Source of the DNA: Phycisphaerales bacterium
GTDB lineage: Bacteria; Planctomycetota; Phycisphaerae; Phycisphaerales; SM1A02
Direction: 5' to 3'
NCBI GenBank assembly: GCA_029242715.1
Contig: JAQWTL010000036.1
Coordinates: 34,364-98,363 of the forward strand
DNA: 64,000 bases
The stretch's first letter is position 1. Each line of letters begins with the position of its first letter. Positions 17,551-25,828 of the stretch are shown one piece after another. The translations under genes and the position numbers were made by a program. A model generated the notes under the pieces. That model was not told the DNA's origin. It ran no database searches and saw only the letters and a program-made list of their open reading frames with translations.

Positions 17551-19434
17551 ATGCCCCACCAGGATCATGATGCCCACGATGGCACCCCCAAGTCCGGTTC
17601 TTTTCTGAGCCGATTCGGACAAACCTCAGAGTCCACAGAGTTCTTTTCCCCCCACCCGGAAGGTTATGTTCCGGGCAGAACTGCGTATGTGGCTGTGCTT
17701 GGCACGGTCATGAGCGGTCTGGGAAAAGGCATCTTCTCCTCTTCACTGGCTAAATTGCTCAAGGACAAGGGCCTTGCTGTTGCGCCAGTGAAACTCGAGG
17801 GCTACCTGAACGTCGACAGCGGCACACTCAATCCCTACCGCCACGGCGAGGTCTTTGTGCTGGATGATGGCACCGAGTGCGACATGGATCTGGGCACCTA
17901 CGAACGGATGCTTGATCAGAACCTGTCCGTGCAGAACTTCACGACTGCTGGTCAGATCTATACGGAAGTCCTGGAACGCGAACGTCGCGGTGGCTATCTG
18001 GGACGTGATGTCCAGATGATCCCGCATGTCACCGGCGAGGTAAAACGTCGTCTGCGACACCTGGCCATGACAGGCGGACCTGATGGCCGCCCAGCCGACC
18101 TGGTATTCGTCGAAGTCGGTGGCACCGTGGGCGACTACGAGAATGGCTTCTACATCGAGGCCCTGAGAGAGTTGGCCTTTGAGGAGGGCGAAGGCAATGC
18201 CTGCTTTGTCGCCCTGACTTATGTCCTGGACCCGCCCACTCTTGGGGAGCAGAAATCGAAGGCTGCCCAACTTGGCATCAAGCGATTGATGGAATCCGGA
18301 ATCCAGCCGCACATCATTGCCTGTCGAGCCGAAAGACCTGTTGAAGAAACCGTGCGTGAAAAAGTCTCGATGTTCTCCAACGTGCCACTTCAACGCGTGA
18401 TGTCAATGCATGATCGTGAATCGATCTACACGATTCCAGAAGCCATGCGTGCACAGGGCCTTGATCGCGAGATCTTGACGCTCCTTGACCGCCATGACGG
18501 CGTGAACACCGTGCAGGAAGACAAGGCACGGGCCAAATGGAAGCAGTTCTCAGATGGCCTGACCGGGAAACGCAAGCACGAGATCAATATTGGCATCCTT
18601 GGCAAGTACACCGCCCTTCGAGATGCCTATGCCTCGATCGATAAAGCCATTGAACATTCGGCCACACATCTTTCCGCACATGCAAACGTCAAGTGGATTG
18701 ATACCACTGAGATTGTTGATGCCCAAGCCGAGCTTGGACACCATGACCTCCATGCTGTCATTGTCCCGGGAGGCTTTGGTGAGCGAGGCGTGGAAGGCAA
18801 GATTGCCGGAGTAAAATGGGTCCGTGAAAACAAGGTTCCCTTCCTGGGAATCTGCCTTGGTTTTCAAATGGCCGTCATCGAATATGCCAGACACCTGGCC
18901 AAACTGGATGATGCCAGTTCCACGGAATTCACCATGGACTCCAAGCATGCAGTGATTTCCGAATTGCCTGATCAGAAACTGATTGAGGGCCTGGGCGGAA
19001 CCATGCGACTTGGAGGCCAGGATGTGGCCGTGGCGACAGGCTCCATGGCAAGCTTTCTCTATGAAGGCCAGGCCATGATTCGCGAACGATTCCGGCACCG
19101 CTACGAGGTCGATCCCGAGTACATCAAGAAACTCACTCATGCCGGGCTGATCTTCTCGGGCCGTCACCCCGAGCAACCCATCATGCAGATCCTGGAGCTC
19201 CCTCTGGAAGCCCACCCATTTTTCATGGCCGCTCAGTACCACCCGGAACTGACCAGCCGACCTCTGGAACCACAGCCCATGTTCATGGGGCTCGTGGCAG
19301 CCGCCATCCAGCGAAGCAACCCGTCCCTTTCCAGGGAAGCTGTTTCAGCACGATGGTTGCCCGTACCACCCTCACCAGGAGCCGCAGTACCCCAATCCCA
19401 AGCCAGAAGCTCTGCTGCCAGCCCCTGCCAATGA
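17551..19434 (+). CDS. pyrG: CTP synthase
   Basis: The 627-residue enzyme makes CTP from UTP, ATP and glutamine. The synthetase domain has the P-loop region TVMSGLGKGI (52-61), HGEVFVLDDGTECDMDLGTYER and EVGGTVGDYE. The glutamine-amidotransferase domain has GICLGFQ with nucleophile Cys435, and YHPE with His564 and Glu566. It is longer than the ~540-residue norm through a ~40-residue hydrophilic N-terminal leader and a Pro/Ser-rich tail of ~35 residues. The usual KxDPYxNVDPGT segment reads KLEGYLNVDSGT, so it is a diverged form, though all catalytic residues I can check are kept. Confidence 0.95.
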   Translation: MPHQDHDAHDGTPKSGSFLSRFGQTSESTEFFSPHPEGYVPGRTAYVAVLGTVMSGLGKGIFSSSLAKLLKDKGLAVAPVKLEGYLNVDSGTLNPYRHGEVFVLDDGTECDMDLGTYERMLDQNLSVQNFTTAGQIYTEVLERERRGGYLGRDVQMIPHVTGEVKRRLRHLAMTGGPDGRPADLVFVEVGGTVGDYENGFYIEALRELAFEEGEGNACFVALTYVLDPPTLGEQKSKAAQLGIKRLMESGIQPHIIACRAERPVEETVREKVSMFSNVPLQRVMSMHDRESIYTIPEAMRAQGLDREILTLLDRHDGVNTVQEDKARAKWKQFSDGLTGKRKHEINIGILGKYTALRDAYASIDKAIEHSATHLSAHANVKWIDTTEIVDAQAELGHHDLHAVIVPGGFGERGVEGKIAGVKWVRENKVPFLGICLGFQMAVIEYARHLAKLDDASSTEFTMDSKHAVISELPDQKLIEGLGGTMRLGGQDVAVATGSMASFLYEGQAMIRERFRHRYEVDPEYIKKLTHAGLIFSGRHPEQPIMQILELPLEAHPFFMAAQYHPELTSRPLEPQPMFMGLVAAAIQRSNPSLSREAVSARWLPVPPSPGAAVPQSQARSSAASPCQ

Positions 19435-19477
19435 TGGAACCCCTACAGGGCTGCTAGAATGCCGGACTATTCCCTCA

Positions 19478-19552
19478 GGCGATGTAGCTCAGCCTGGTTA
19501 GAGCGAGGGATTCATAAACCCTAGGTCACAGGTTCAAATCCTGTCATCGCCA
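19478..19552 (+). tRNA. tRNA-Met (CAT anticodon)
   Basis: The cloverleaf folds with acceptor GGCGATG/CATCGCC, D arm GCTC...GAGC, anticodon loop TTCATAA (anticodon CAT), T arm ACAGG-TTCAAAT-CCTGT and discriminator A. The 1-72 pair is G-C, unlike bacterial initiator tRNA, so it is an elongator Met tRNA or a lysidine-type tRNA-Ile2. The last pair of the anticodon stem (31-39) is an A-A mismatch. CCA is not encoded. Confidence 0.9.
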
Positions 19553-19558
19553 TTGAAG

Positions 19559-19580
19559 AGCCCCCTCGGGGGCTTTTTTA
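19559..19580 (+). terminator. Rho-independent terminator after tRNA-Met
   Basis: An AGCCCCC/GGGGGCT hairpin with a tiny TC loop is followed by six T residues, immediately 3' of the tRNA. It probably ends the kdsB-pyrG-tRNA transcription unit. Confidence 0.85.
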
Positions 19581-19715
19581 TTGATGAACTGACAGGAACC
19601 ATGATTTGCCGCAGATTACTGGTGGAGATGCCGGGTTTATCTCGGTGATGTTTGTGCATGGAGTGTTCTTTGTTCCCGTGTTGCATGACGCAACCCCTCA
19701 CAGAAAGGACCTCCG

Positions 19716-20312
19716 ATGATCAATGGACCCATGAAAAGGCTTCTTGTCGCTGGCTTGGTTGCAACTGGCTGCGGAGCATTTGCTCAAGCCGCACATTCAG
19801 GCGACCAGGCTGCATTGCTCGTAGCTGGAATTGCTCAATCTGGAATCGCAGTTGGCACCCCCGGTGACACCGTGTCCCAGTGGTGGGAAGTTCGCAGAGC
19901 CGATGTCGGAACCCGCAGCAACCATCAGGCAGACGGTGGTGACGCCTACATGAAGCTTGGCGACATCAAGGGTGAATACCAGCCATCTGATGAGACTCAA
20001 AGTGATGCTTTCGTCAAGCTTGGCGACATCAAGGGTGAATACACCGCTTCCGGCAAAGAGGTCGAAGGACACGTTGATTCCAGTGATATTGCCCTCCTGA
20101 TGTCGTACTACGGCAAGCCCCAGGGCGATGTCAACGGTGATGGCAAGAGCGACATCGGCGACCTGGCCCTGCTCATGGACTGGATGGGTCGTCCTCGTGC
20201 GGACCTCCTGATTACTGTTCAGGGGCAGCTCGAAGACTCTTCCTCGCTCTCAAGCGAACCTCCTGCAGGAGCCCGAAAAGCGCCTTCACGAGTTGATCGC
20301 AACGGAAACTGA
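19716..20312 (+). CDS. Secreted protein with two Hcp-like repeats and a dockerin-like module
   Basis: The 198-residue protein starts with a signal peptide (about 1-28, ending near AQAAHS). Two 21-residue repeats at about 78-118 share KLGDIKGEY. Next comes a calcium-loop module at about 122-165 (GDVNGDGKSDIGDLALLM), like dockerin type I repeats. KxGDIKGE resembles the N-terminal strand of type VI Hcp-family proteins (KIDGIKGE), but the rest of the Hcp barrel is missing. AAAGGA precedes the ATG by 7 bases. It has its own terminator downstream. It is probably exported and attached to the cell surface. The function is unknown. Confidence 0.75.
   Translation: MINGPMKRLLVAGLVATGCGAFAQAAHSGDQAALLVAGIAQSGIAVGTPGDTVSQWWEVRRADVGTRSNHQADGGDAYMKLGDIKGEYQPSDETQSDAFVKLGDIKGEYTASGKEVEGHVDSSDIALLMSYYGKPQGDVNGDGKSDIGDLALLMDWMGRPRADLLITVQGQLEDSSSLSSEPPAGARKAPSRVDRNGN
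19953..20042 (+). repeat. Direct repeat of 27 bases, 63-base period, inside the dockerin protein gene
   Basis: The 27 bases at 19953-19979 and 20016-20042 are identical and encode KLGDIKGEY in the same frame. The intervening bases have diverged. This is a tandem 63-base (21-codon) duplication whose core is held constant, either recent or under selection. Confidence 0.9.
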
Positions 20313-20347
20313 CAGAGTCATTTTCCCTGAAAAGCCTCCCCCTCCAG

Positions 20348-20389
20348 CCGCCCCCCCGACTCCACACAGGTCGTGGGGGCGGTTCTTTT
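20348..20389 (+). terminator. Rho-independent terminator after the dockerin protein gene
   Basis: CCGCCCCC (20348-20355) pairs with GGGGGCGG (20375-20382), with further inner pairing, and is followed by TTCTTTT. It lies between the dockerin gene and the dehydrogenase. This argues that the dehydrogenase starts at 20410 and not further upstream. Confidence 0.8.
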
Positions 20390-20409
20390 CTCGCTATGCT
20401 CAACAGGCA

Positions 20410-21369
20410 ATGGCTTCTTCACACAAGATCGTGATCCTTGGACGAGTCTTTCCCCAGATGCCTGAACTGATCCAGGAAGCTGGCCTTGGCCATGTCGAGG
20501 TCGTATCACTTCCTGAAGCGGTCCACATGTCAAAGGAAAAGATGTTTGAAGCAGTCCAGGGTGCCAGCGGCCTCATCTCACTTCCACATGTGCCCGTCAC
20601 CGCCGCCTTGATGGATGCCGCAGGTCCTGAACTCCAGGTCATCAGCAACCACGCAGTCGGTTTGGACAATATTGATCTTCAGGCTGCCAGGCAACGAAAC
20701 ATCACCGTATGCAATACGCCGGAGCCTGTCCTGGAACCAACGGCCGATATCGCATGGCTGCTGATGATGGGTGCCGCCCGACGGGTTCGCGAAGGCGAAC
20801 AGCTCATGAAGGATGGCGAGTGGGCTGGGTTTGCAACCGATCTCCTGCTTGGGCAACGAATGATCGGCGCGACGCTTCTGATCGTGGGAGCGGGTCGCAT
20901 CGGGGCTGCAGTAGCCCGCCGATCGATCGGCTGGAACATGCGAGTCCTGTACGTCGCCAACTCGGACAAGCCATTGCTTGAAGAAGCACCGCTCCATGCG
21001 AAGCGTGTTGAGCTTGAAGAAGGCCTGCAAGAAGCCGACTTCGTTTCCCTCCATCTGCCGCTCTGCCCGGAAACCCACCATCTCATCAATGCCCAACGAT
21101 TGTCGATGATGAAACCCACCTCGGTACTGGTGAATACCTCCCGTGGCCCGATCGTCGATGAAGTTGCCCTGATCGATGCCCTTCGGAAAGGCGTGATCTT
21201 TGCGGCGGGCCTGGATGTCTTCGAGAATGAGCCAGACTTTCGCCCTGAATTCCTCCAACTGCCCAATGTGCTGGCCCTGCCCCACCTGGGGTCTGCAACG
21301 AGAGCAGATCGGCTCTGGTCAACCCACCTGGTTGTCGAGAATCTCACGAAGGCGCTCCAAGACGGGTAG
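20410..21369 (+). CDS. D-isomer-specific 2-hydroxyacid dehydrogenase
   Basis: The 319-residue NAD(P)-dependent dehydrogenase interconverts a D-2-hydroxyacid and its 2-oxoacid; glyoxylate/hydroxypyruvate or D-glycerate are the likely substrates. The Rossmann motif IVGAGRIGAAVARR lies near 158-171. The catalytic triad is in NTSRGPIVDE (Arg), DVFENEP (Glu) and LPHLGSAT (His). The open frame reaches back to 20293, but that part would run through a terminator hairpin, so ATG 20410 is used. TATGCT lies 9 bases before it. Confidence 0.9.
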   Translation: MASSHKIVILGRVFPQMPELIQEAGLGHVEVVSLPEAVHMSKEKMFEAVQGASGLISLPHVPVTAALMDAAGPELQVISNHAVGLDNIDLQAARQRNITVCNTPEPVLEPTADIAWLLMMGAARRVREGEQLMKDGEWAGFATDLLLGQRMIGATLLIVGAGRIGAAVARRSIGWNMRVLYVANSDKPLLEEAPLHAKRVELEEGLQEADFVSLHLPLCPETHHLINAQRLSMMKPTSVLVNTSRGPIVDEVALIDALRKGVIFAAGLDVFENEPDFRPEFLQLPNVLALPHLGSATRADRLWSTHLVVENLTKALQDG

Positions 21370-21381
21370 CATGCCACCTGC

Positions 21382-22251
21382 ATGGAACTGCACCTCCTCG
21401 GGACCGGATGCCCCGCTGTTGACCCAGATCGAATGGGTCCCGCTGCATTGGTGCGATCCAGCGAAGGCGCCCGAATTCTGGTTGATTGCGGATCCGGTGT
21501 TACCCAGCGACTGGTATCCGCAGGTACGCCCGGCGCCGACATCGATCTCCTGCTGCTGACCCACCTGCATTCAGATCACGTCGTCGACTTCTTCCAATTG
21601 GTCATCTCATCCTGGCACCAGGGCCGTGATCGTGGCTTGCAGGTTGTCGGACCAGCAGGCAGCCAGGAATTCCTCGGCGCTTTGCTGGAGGTCTGGAGAC
21701 CTGAACTGGAGCGTCGCGTGATGCATGAGAAGCGACCATCCATTGAAGGCCTGGATGTCGAGATCAACGAGATCGGCCATGGCGCGGAGATGGAACTGGG
21801 CGAACTGGTCATCGAAGCCTTTGAAGTCGATCACCGCCCGATGGCACCAGCCATGGGCTTTTCCTTCCGGGAAAAGAATCGCCACCTCGTGATCAGTGGT
21901 GACACGGGCCCATGCGAAACACTCATTGAAGCGGCAATGGGATGCGATGTACTGCTTCATGATGTGCTGCTCAAACATGAAATGACTCCCGCAGAAGGTG
22001 TAAGGACCCAGGAAACCATTGACCAGGTGGCCTCCTATCACGCCACGGCAGAACAGGTCGGTCGCATTGCGGCAGAAGCTGAAGCCAAGTCGTTGTTTCT
22101 GACGCATTTCGTTCCGACAAAATTTGATGAGCAGACTCTTCTGAACATGATTCGGGCCGACTATGGCGGCCCTGTGATCTGTGGAGAAGATCTGATGCTT
22201 GTAGACATTAATGATCCAACGACAGCCGGGATTGTCCGGCAAGTTGAATAA
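21382..22251 (+). CDS. Metallo-beta-lactamase-fold hydrolase (RNase Z-like)
   Basis: The 289-residue protein has the metal-binding THLHSDHV motif near residue 54, HGAEMELG, the bridging Asp in ISGDTGP near 172, a further His in DVLLHDV and the last His in FLTHFVP near 240. The order and the N-terminal LLGTGCPAVDP match RNase Z/ElaC-type enzymes and arylsulfatase-like relatives. It could mature tRNA 3' ends or hydrolyse a small ester. The family's flexible arm is not obvious, so a metabolic hydrolase is as likely. It begins 12 bases after the dehydrogenase, so the two are probably cotranscribed. Confidence 0.85.
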   Translation: MELHLLGTGCPAVDPDRMGPAALVRSSEGARILVDCGSGVTQRLVSAGTPGADIDLLLLTHLHSDHVVDFFQLVISSWHQGRDRGLQVVGPAGSQEFLGALLEVWRPELERRVMHEKRPSIEGLDVEINEIGHGAEMELGELVIEAFEVDHRPMAPAMGFSFREKNRHLVISGDTGPCETLIEAAMGCDVLLHDVLLKHEMTPAEGVRTQETIDQVASYHATAEQVGRIAAEAEAKSLFLTHFVPTKFDEQTLLNMIRADYGGPVICGEDLMLVDINDPTTAGIVRQVE

Positions 22252-22304
22252 GCCCGCACCAGACTCGCCGGGCAATTGCCCGGCAAAGATACGAGGAGAC
22301 CACC

Positions 22305-24002
22305 GTGAGCACTGCAGCCCCTCCGGCACTGGGTACAGGCCGATCCGGAACATCCTCCAACCCTTATATCTTTGCAACCTGTTTCATCGCTCTGATCGCA
22401 ACGGCTTTCGGATTCATGGTCCGGGTCAATGTGATGGATACATGGCAGGTTGAATTCAACCTTTCGGAAACTCAGAAGGGCGAAATCTTCGGCGTCGGCC
22501 TCTGGCCATTTGCCATCAGCATCGTTCTCTTCTCACTCATCATTGATCGAATCGGCTATACCGTCGCGCTCTGGTTTGCCTTCTTCTGCCATATCCTCCA
22601 AGTCATTCTGCTGCTTACGGCTGAGGGCTATTGGGGTCTCTGGATCGGCACATTCATTGGAGCCCTGGGCAACGGCACAGTTGAGGCTGTCATCAACCCG
22701 GTGATTGCCTCGATCTATCACCGCAACAAGACCAAGTGGCTCACCATCCTGCATGCTGGCTGGCCAGGTGGCCTTGTTCTGGCAGGCATCCTGGCCATCT
22801 TCGTTGGCTGGATTACACAAGTACCCGATATTGATCCGTCTACTGGTCTGCAGTGGGCCTCGGAGTCGCTGGCCTTGGCCCAGGCTGAAGCCCAGCACTC
22901 CTGGATGTGGCAGATCGGCCTGATTCTGATTCCAGTAATCATCTATGGTCTGATGCTGATCACCTGTCGCTTCCCGGTCAATGAGCGTGTCGCAGCAGGA
23001 GTTTCCTACCGAGCCATGCTTCAGGAAGCGGGCATCTTCGGCTGCCTGATCGTGACAGGCCTGGTCGTTGCGGAACTTGGTCGGGTCTTTGGCATCGCCA
23101 ACTGGCTCCAAGGCGACATCATTCTCTTCGTCTGCGTTTGTTATGGCATGTACGTCCTGACATTTGGCCGCGGTATTTTCATCCTGCTCCTGCTGATCAT
23201 GATCCCACTGGCGACAACCGAACTGGGAACAGACAGTTGGATCAAGTCACTGCTTGCTCCCATTACCAACGACTGGGGCATCAATGGACTCTGGGTCCTC
23301 GTCTACACCGCATTCATCATGACACTGCTTCGGTTCTGCATCGGACCATTCGTCCGGGTACTGGGACCACTTGGAATTCTCGCCATCTGCTCCGTATTCG
23401 CAGCCATTGGAATCTATGGCCTGGCAAACTTCTCCAGTGAAGCGACCGTTTGGATCATCATCGCGGCCACGGTTTACGGAATCGGCCAGACCTTCTTCTG
23501 GCCCTGCACACTGGGTCTTGTTGCCGAGCAGTTCCCACGTGGCGGCGCCTTGACACTCAATGCGATAGCCGGCGTCGGGATGCTCGGAGTAGGCATCATC
23601 GGCGCACCACTCCTGGGGAACCTCCAGGACAACCAGATCCATGCACAGATCGCAGCCACAGATCCCGGCGAGGGACTTGGTGGCCACATGATTCTGGACG
23701 AGGATGTACAGACGAGTGTGTTTGGCGAATATCGAAAGATCGATCGTGAAGGTCTGGAAGAACTTGCCAGATCAAACCCCGAGGCTCATGCTGAAATCAT
23801 TGAATTGCAGAATGAAGGCAAGATGTCTGCACTTCAACTGGCTGGAATTCCGCCGATCTTCATGGCAATCTGTTACCTGTTGCTGATGCTGTATTACCGA
23901 TCCCAGGGCGGCTACAAGCCAGTTGATCTTGGTGTTGATGAGCTTCCATCCGAGGAGGAATACCTCGATGGGCAGAACCGATTCATCTCATCAGAGGATT
24001 AG
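22305..24002 (+). CDS. Major facilitator superfamily transporter
   Basis: The 565-residue inner-membrane permease has about 12 hydrophobic helices and a long hydrophilic insert (about 450-510) before the last helix. The GNGTVEAVINPVIASIYHR segment near 125-143 resembles FucP/GlcP-type sugar:proton symporters. The substrate is not certain. The start is GTG at 22305, with GAGGAG about 8 bases upstream. The strong hairpin at 24036 follows. A fructokinase-like gene lies downstream and a laminarinase in the same region, which favours a sugar substrate by context only. Confidence 0.85.
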   Translation: MSTAAPPALGTGRSGTSSNPYIFATCFIALIATAFGFMVRVNVMDTWQVEFNLSETQKGEIFGVGLWPFAISIVLFSLIIDRIGYTVALWFAFFCHILQVILLLTAEGYWGLWIGTFIGALGNGTVEAVINPVIASIYHRNKTKWLTILHAGWPGGLVLAGILAIFVGWITQVPDIDPSTGLQWASESLALAQAEAQHSWMWQIGLILIPVIIYGLMLITCRFPVNERVAAGVSYRAMLQEAGIFGCLIVTGLVVAELGRVFGIANWLQGDIILFVCVCYGMYVLTFGRGIFILLLLIMIPLATTELGTDSWIKSLLAPITNDWGINGLWVLVYTAFIMTLLRFCIGPFVRVLGPLGILAICSVFAAIGIYGLANFSSEATVWIIIAATVYGIGQTFFWPCTLGLVAEQFPRGGALTLNAIAGVGMLGVGIIGAPLLGNLQDNQIHAQIAATDPGEGLGGHMILDEDVQTSVFGEYRKIDREGLEELARSNPEAHAEIIELQNEGKMSALQLAGIPPIFMAICYLLLMLYYRSQGGYKPVDLGVDELPSEEEYLDGQNRFISSED

Positions 24003-24035
24003 CCGCGCCATTGCACGATGAACCAAAAATAGCCA

Positions 24036-24059
24036 GGGCCGGTCCCGAGGGACCGGCCC
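24036..24059. terminator. Perfect 24-base palindrome between MFS gene and tRNA-Glu
   Basis: GGGCCGGTCCC is followed by its exact reverse complement with only GA between them. It lies between convergent genes. It has no long T run, only pyrimidine-rich sequence on the plus side, so it is a plausible bidirectional or Rho-assisted terminator. Confidence 0.6.
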
Positions 24060-24077
24060 CTGCCTTCCTTCTCTGAA

Positions 24078-24149
24078 TGACCCCGGGGAGAATCGAACTC
24101 CCGTTTTGAGGATGAGAACCTCACGTCCTAGCCGCTAGACGACGGGGCC
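24078..24149 (-). tRNA. tRNA-Glu (CTC anticodon)
   Basis: The minus strand folds with acceptor GGCCCCG/CGGGGTC, anticodon stem TGAGG/CCTCA, anticodon loop TTCTCAT (anticodon CTC), and T arm with GTTCGATTC. The discriminator is A. CCA is not encoded. It reads toward the MFS gene. Confidence 0.92.
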
Positions 24150-24275
24150 GGCGAGCCGGGAATAGTACCGGGAGCGTGCCAGCCGGGCAACAGATTGGCT
24201 TCTACACCCCCCGGCAACCCTGAAACTGCCTCCTCTCCCCGCTGCGTTCATTGAAGATCAGCAGTCACGCTCGAT

Positions 24276-24281
24276 TACACT
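24276..24281 (+). promoter_or_regulatory. Putative -10 box (TACACT) for the ROK kinase
   Basis: TACACT ends 7 bases before the ATG at 24289. TTGAAG at 24251-24256 is a possible -35 box with a long 19-base spacer. No Shine-Dalgarno is present, so the transcript would be leaderless. Confidence 0.35.
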
Positions 24282-24288
24282 TTGCCAG

Positions 24289-25182
24289 ATGAGCGATGAC
24301 TATCGCCTGGGAGTCGACCTGGGCGGAACCAAGATCGAGGCCGCACTTCTTGAGCCAAATGGCGCATTGGTTTCTCGTACGCGCATCGAGACTCCACAAG
24401 GCGAGTACCAAGGAACACTGAAAGCCATTCGCGATCTTGTTCAGGAAATTGAACACAAGCACCAACTTGCCCCTTTGCCTCTGGGCATTGGTGTTCCTGG
24501 CAGTCCTTCTCCAGCAACTGGCTTGATGCGCAATGCCAACTCGCTGTGCCTGAACGACATGCCATTGAGAGAAGATCTGGAAGGCATTCTCCAACGCCCT
24601 GTTCGCATGGCAAACGATGCCAATTGCCTGGCATTGAGTGAAGCCGTTGACGGTGCTGCTGCCGAAGCAGGCACCGTATTCGGGATCATTCTTGGCACTG
24701 GCGTCGGCGGCGGCGTCGTTATTGGCAAGCAATTGATCGAAGGACAGAATGCGGTAGCCGGCGAATGGGGACACATGCCATTGCCTTGGCCGCAACAGGA
24801 TGAGTGTCCGGGTGGACATTGCTACTGCGGAAGAAACGGCTGTCTGGAGACATGGATCAGTGGCACCGCCGTCGAGGCCGAAGCCACCCGGGAGAACATC
24901 GAGATCAAGCAGGCCACGGACATGATCACGAATGCCTCTGCTGCCAGGCTTCTGGAACGATGGCTTGATCGTCTCGCCAGAAGCCTTGCCGTTGTCATCA
25001 ACATCATTGACCCTGATGTCATCGTCGTCGGCGGCGGACTGAACCGCATCGATGCGATCTACGAGGAAGTCCCTCGACTGTTGCCGACATGGGTTTTCAG
25101 CGATGTGGTGACGACGAGGATCGTTCCAGCTGAACATGGCGACAGCAGCGGTATTCGCGGGGCCGCCCGACTCTGGCCGTGA
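24289..25182 (+). CDS. mak: ROK-family sugar kinase, fructokinase (Mak)-like
   Basis: The 297-residue enzyme phosphorylates a hexose, most likely fructose to fructose 6-phosphate, with ATP. Marks are LGVDLGGTKIEAALL (phosphate loop), ANDANCLALSEAVDGAA (catalytic Asp), EWGHMPLPW, the ROK zinc motif CYCGRNGCLETW near 180, and DPDVIVVGGG. The match to E. coli Mak extends along the whole protein, including HGDSSGIRGAARLWP at the C-terminus. Glucose or mannose kinase activity cannot be excluded. It converges on a lipoprotein gene 12 bases away. Confidence 0.88.
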   Translation: MSDDYRLGVDLGGTKIEAALLEPNGALVSRTRIETPQGEYQGTLKAIRDLVQEIEHKHQLAPLPLGIGVPGSPSPATGLMRNANSLCLNDMPLREDLEGILQRPVRMANDANCLALSEAVDGAAAEAGTVFGIILGTGVGGGVVIGKQLIEGQNAVAGEWGHMPLPWPQQDECPGGHCYCGRNGCLETWISGTAVEAEATRENIEIKQATDMITNASAARLLERWLDRLARSLAVVINIIDPDVIVVGGGLNRIDAIYEEVPRLLPTWVFSDVVTTRIVPAEHGDSSGIRGAARLWP

Positions 25183-25194
25183 TTGACCGCGATT

Positions 25195-25554
25195 CTATGG
25201 CTGGCCGATATTGCCGTTTGGATCCACTTGCACCGGATTGGTTCCAACGCCTTCGGGTTCTGCATCTGGAACTTCGGTGCTTTCTACTTCACGACTTGTC
25301 AGTTCCTGAGTCCGCTCGGCAATGAAAGGGTCAGGATCAAAGGGATCCTTGACCACATTCACATTGGGCTCCAGTTCCGCATAGGCAGGGTTGCCAACTG
25401 ACCCGGTCTGTTCCTGCATGGCCAGTTGGCCCTGGGCCTTGATGGCACTTTCCTGCTGGCCAAGATCTCGCGTTGACAGAGGATCACAGCCAATGCTGGC
25501 AAATCCCATGGCTCCGATGGCTACAACTGTGATTGCTTGGGCGACTGGTCGCAT
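25195..25554 (-). CDS. Small lipoprotein
   Basis: The 119-residue protein has a lipoprotein signal peptide with lipobox ASIGC (Cys near 23), then an acidic, Gln/Pro-rich mature part with no recognisable domain. It should be a membrane-anchored periplasmic or outer-membrane lipoprotein. GAGGAG lies about 8 bases before the ATG, and TAGAAT lies about 25 bases before it as a probable -10 box. The roughly 270 bases upstream to the next gene contain nothing I can identify. Confidence 0.75.
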   Translation of the reverse strand: MRPVAQAITVVAIGAMGFASIGCDPLSTRDLGQQESAIKAQGQLAMQEQTGSVGNPAYAELEPNVNVVKDPFDPDPFIAERTQELTSREVESTEVPDAEPEGVGTNPVQVDPNGNIGQP

Positions 25555-25828
25555 GGTGGCTTCTCCTCAGGCGGCCATTCTACGTTCTTCTGGCCGATGG
25601 GCATCCAGCGAAGGGGGCGTTGCCGGACACGAGGAGGTAAATGCCGCATGAGACGCTCTGGGAGCGGATGAACCGATAGATCTTGATTAGTACCTGTGGG
25701 AAACATGGGCGAAGTATAGACCTCGAAACCAAGCCTCCCTCAAGTACATGCTCTTGTTGCGAAACATGCCTTAGAGCCACTTGCTGCTATTTGGCCCTGT
25801 CTAGCCCAAGGCCCTCAAAGGGCATTAC

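Noticed and set aside
17743..18393. Minus-strand frame of 216 codons under pyrG
   Set aside because: Opposite-strand shadow of a well-supported CTP synthase.
20293..20409. Upstream extension of the 2-hydroxyacid dehydrogenase
   Set aside because: It crosses a clear terminator hairpin (20348-20389) and is Pro-rich without similarity.
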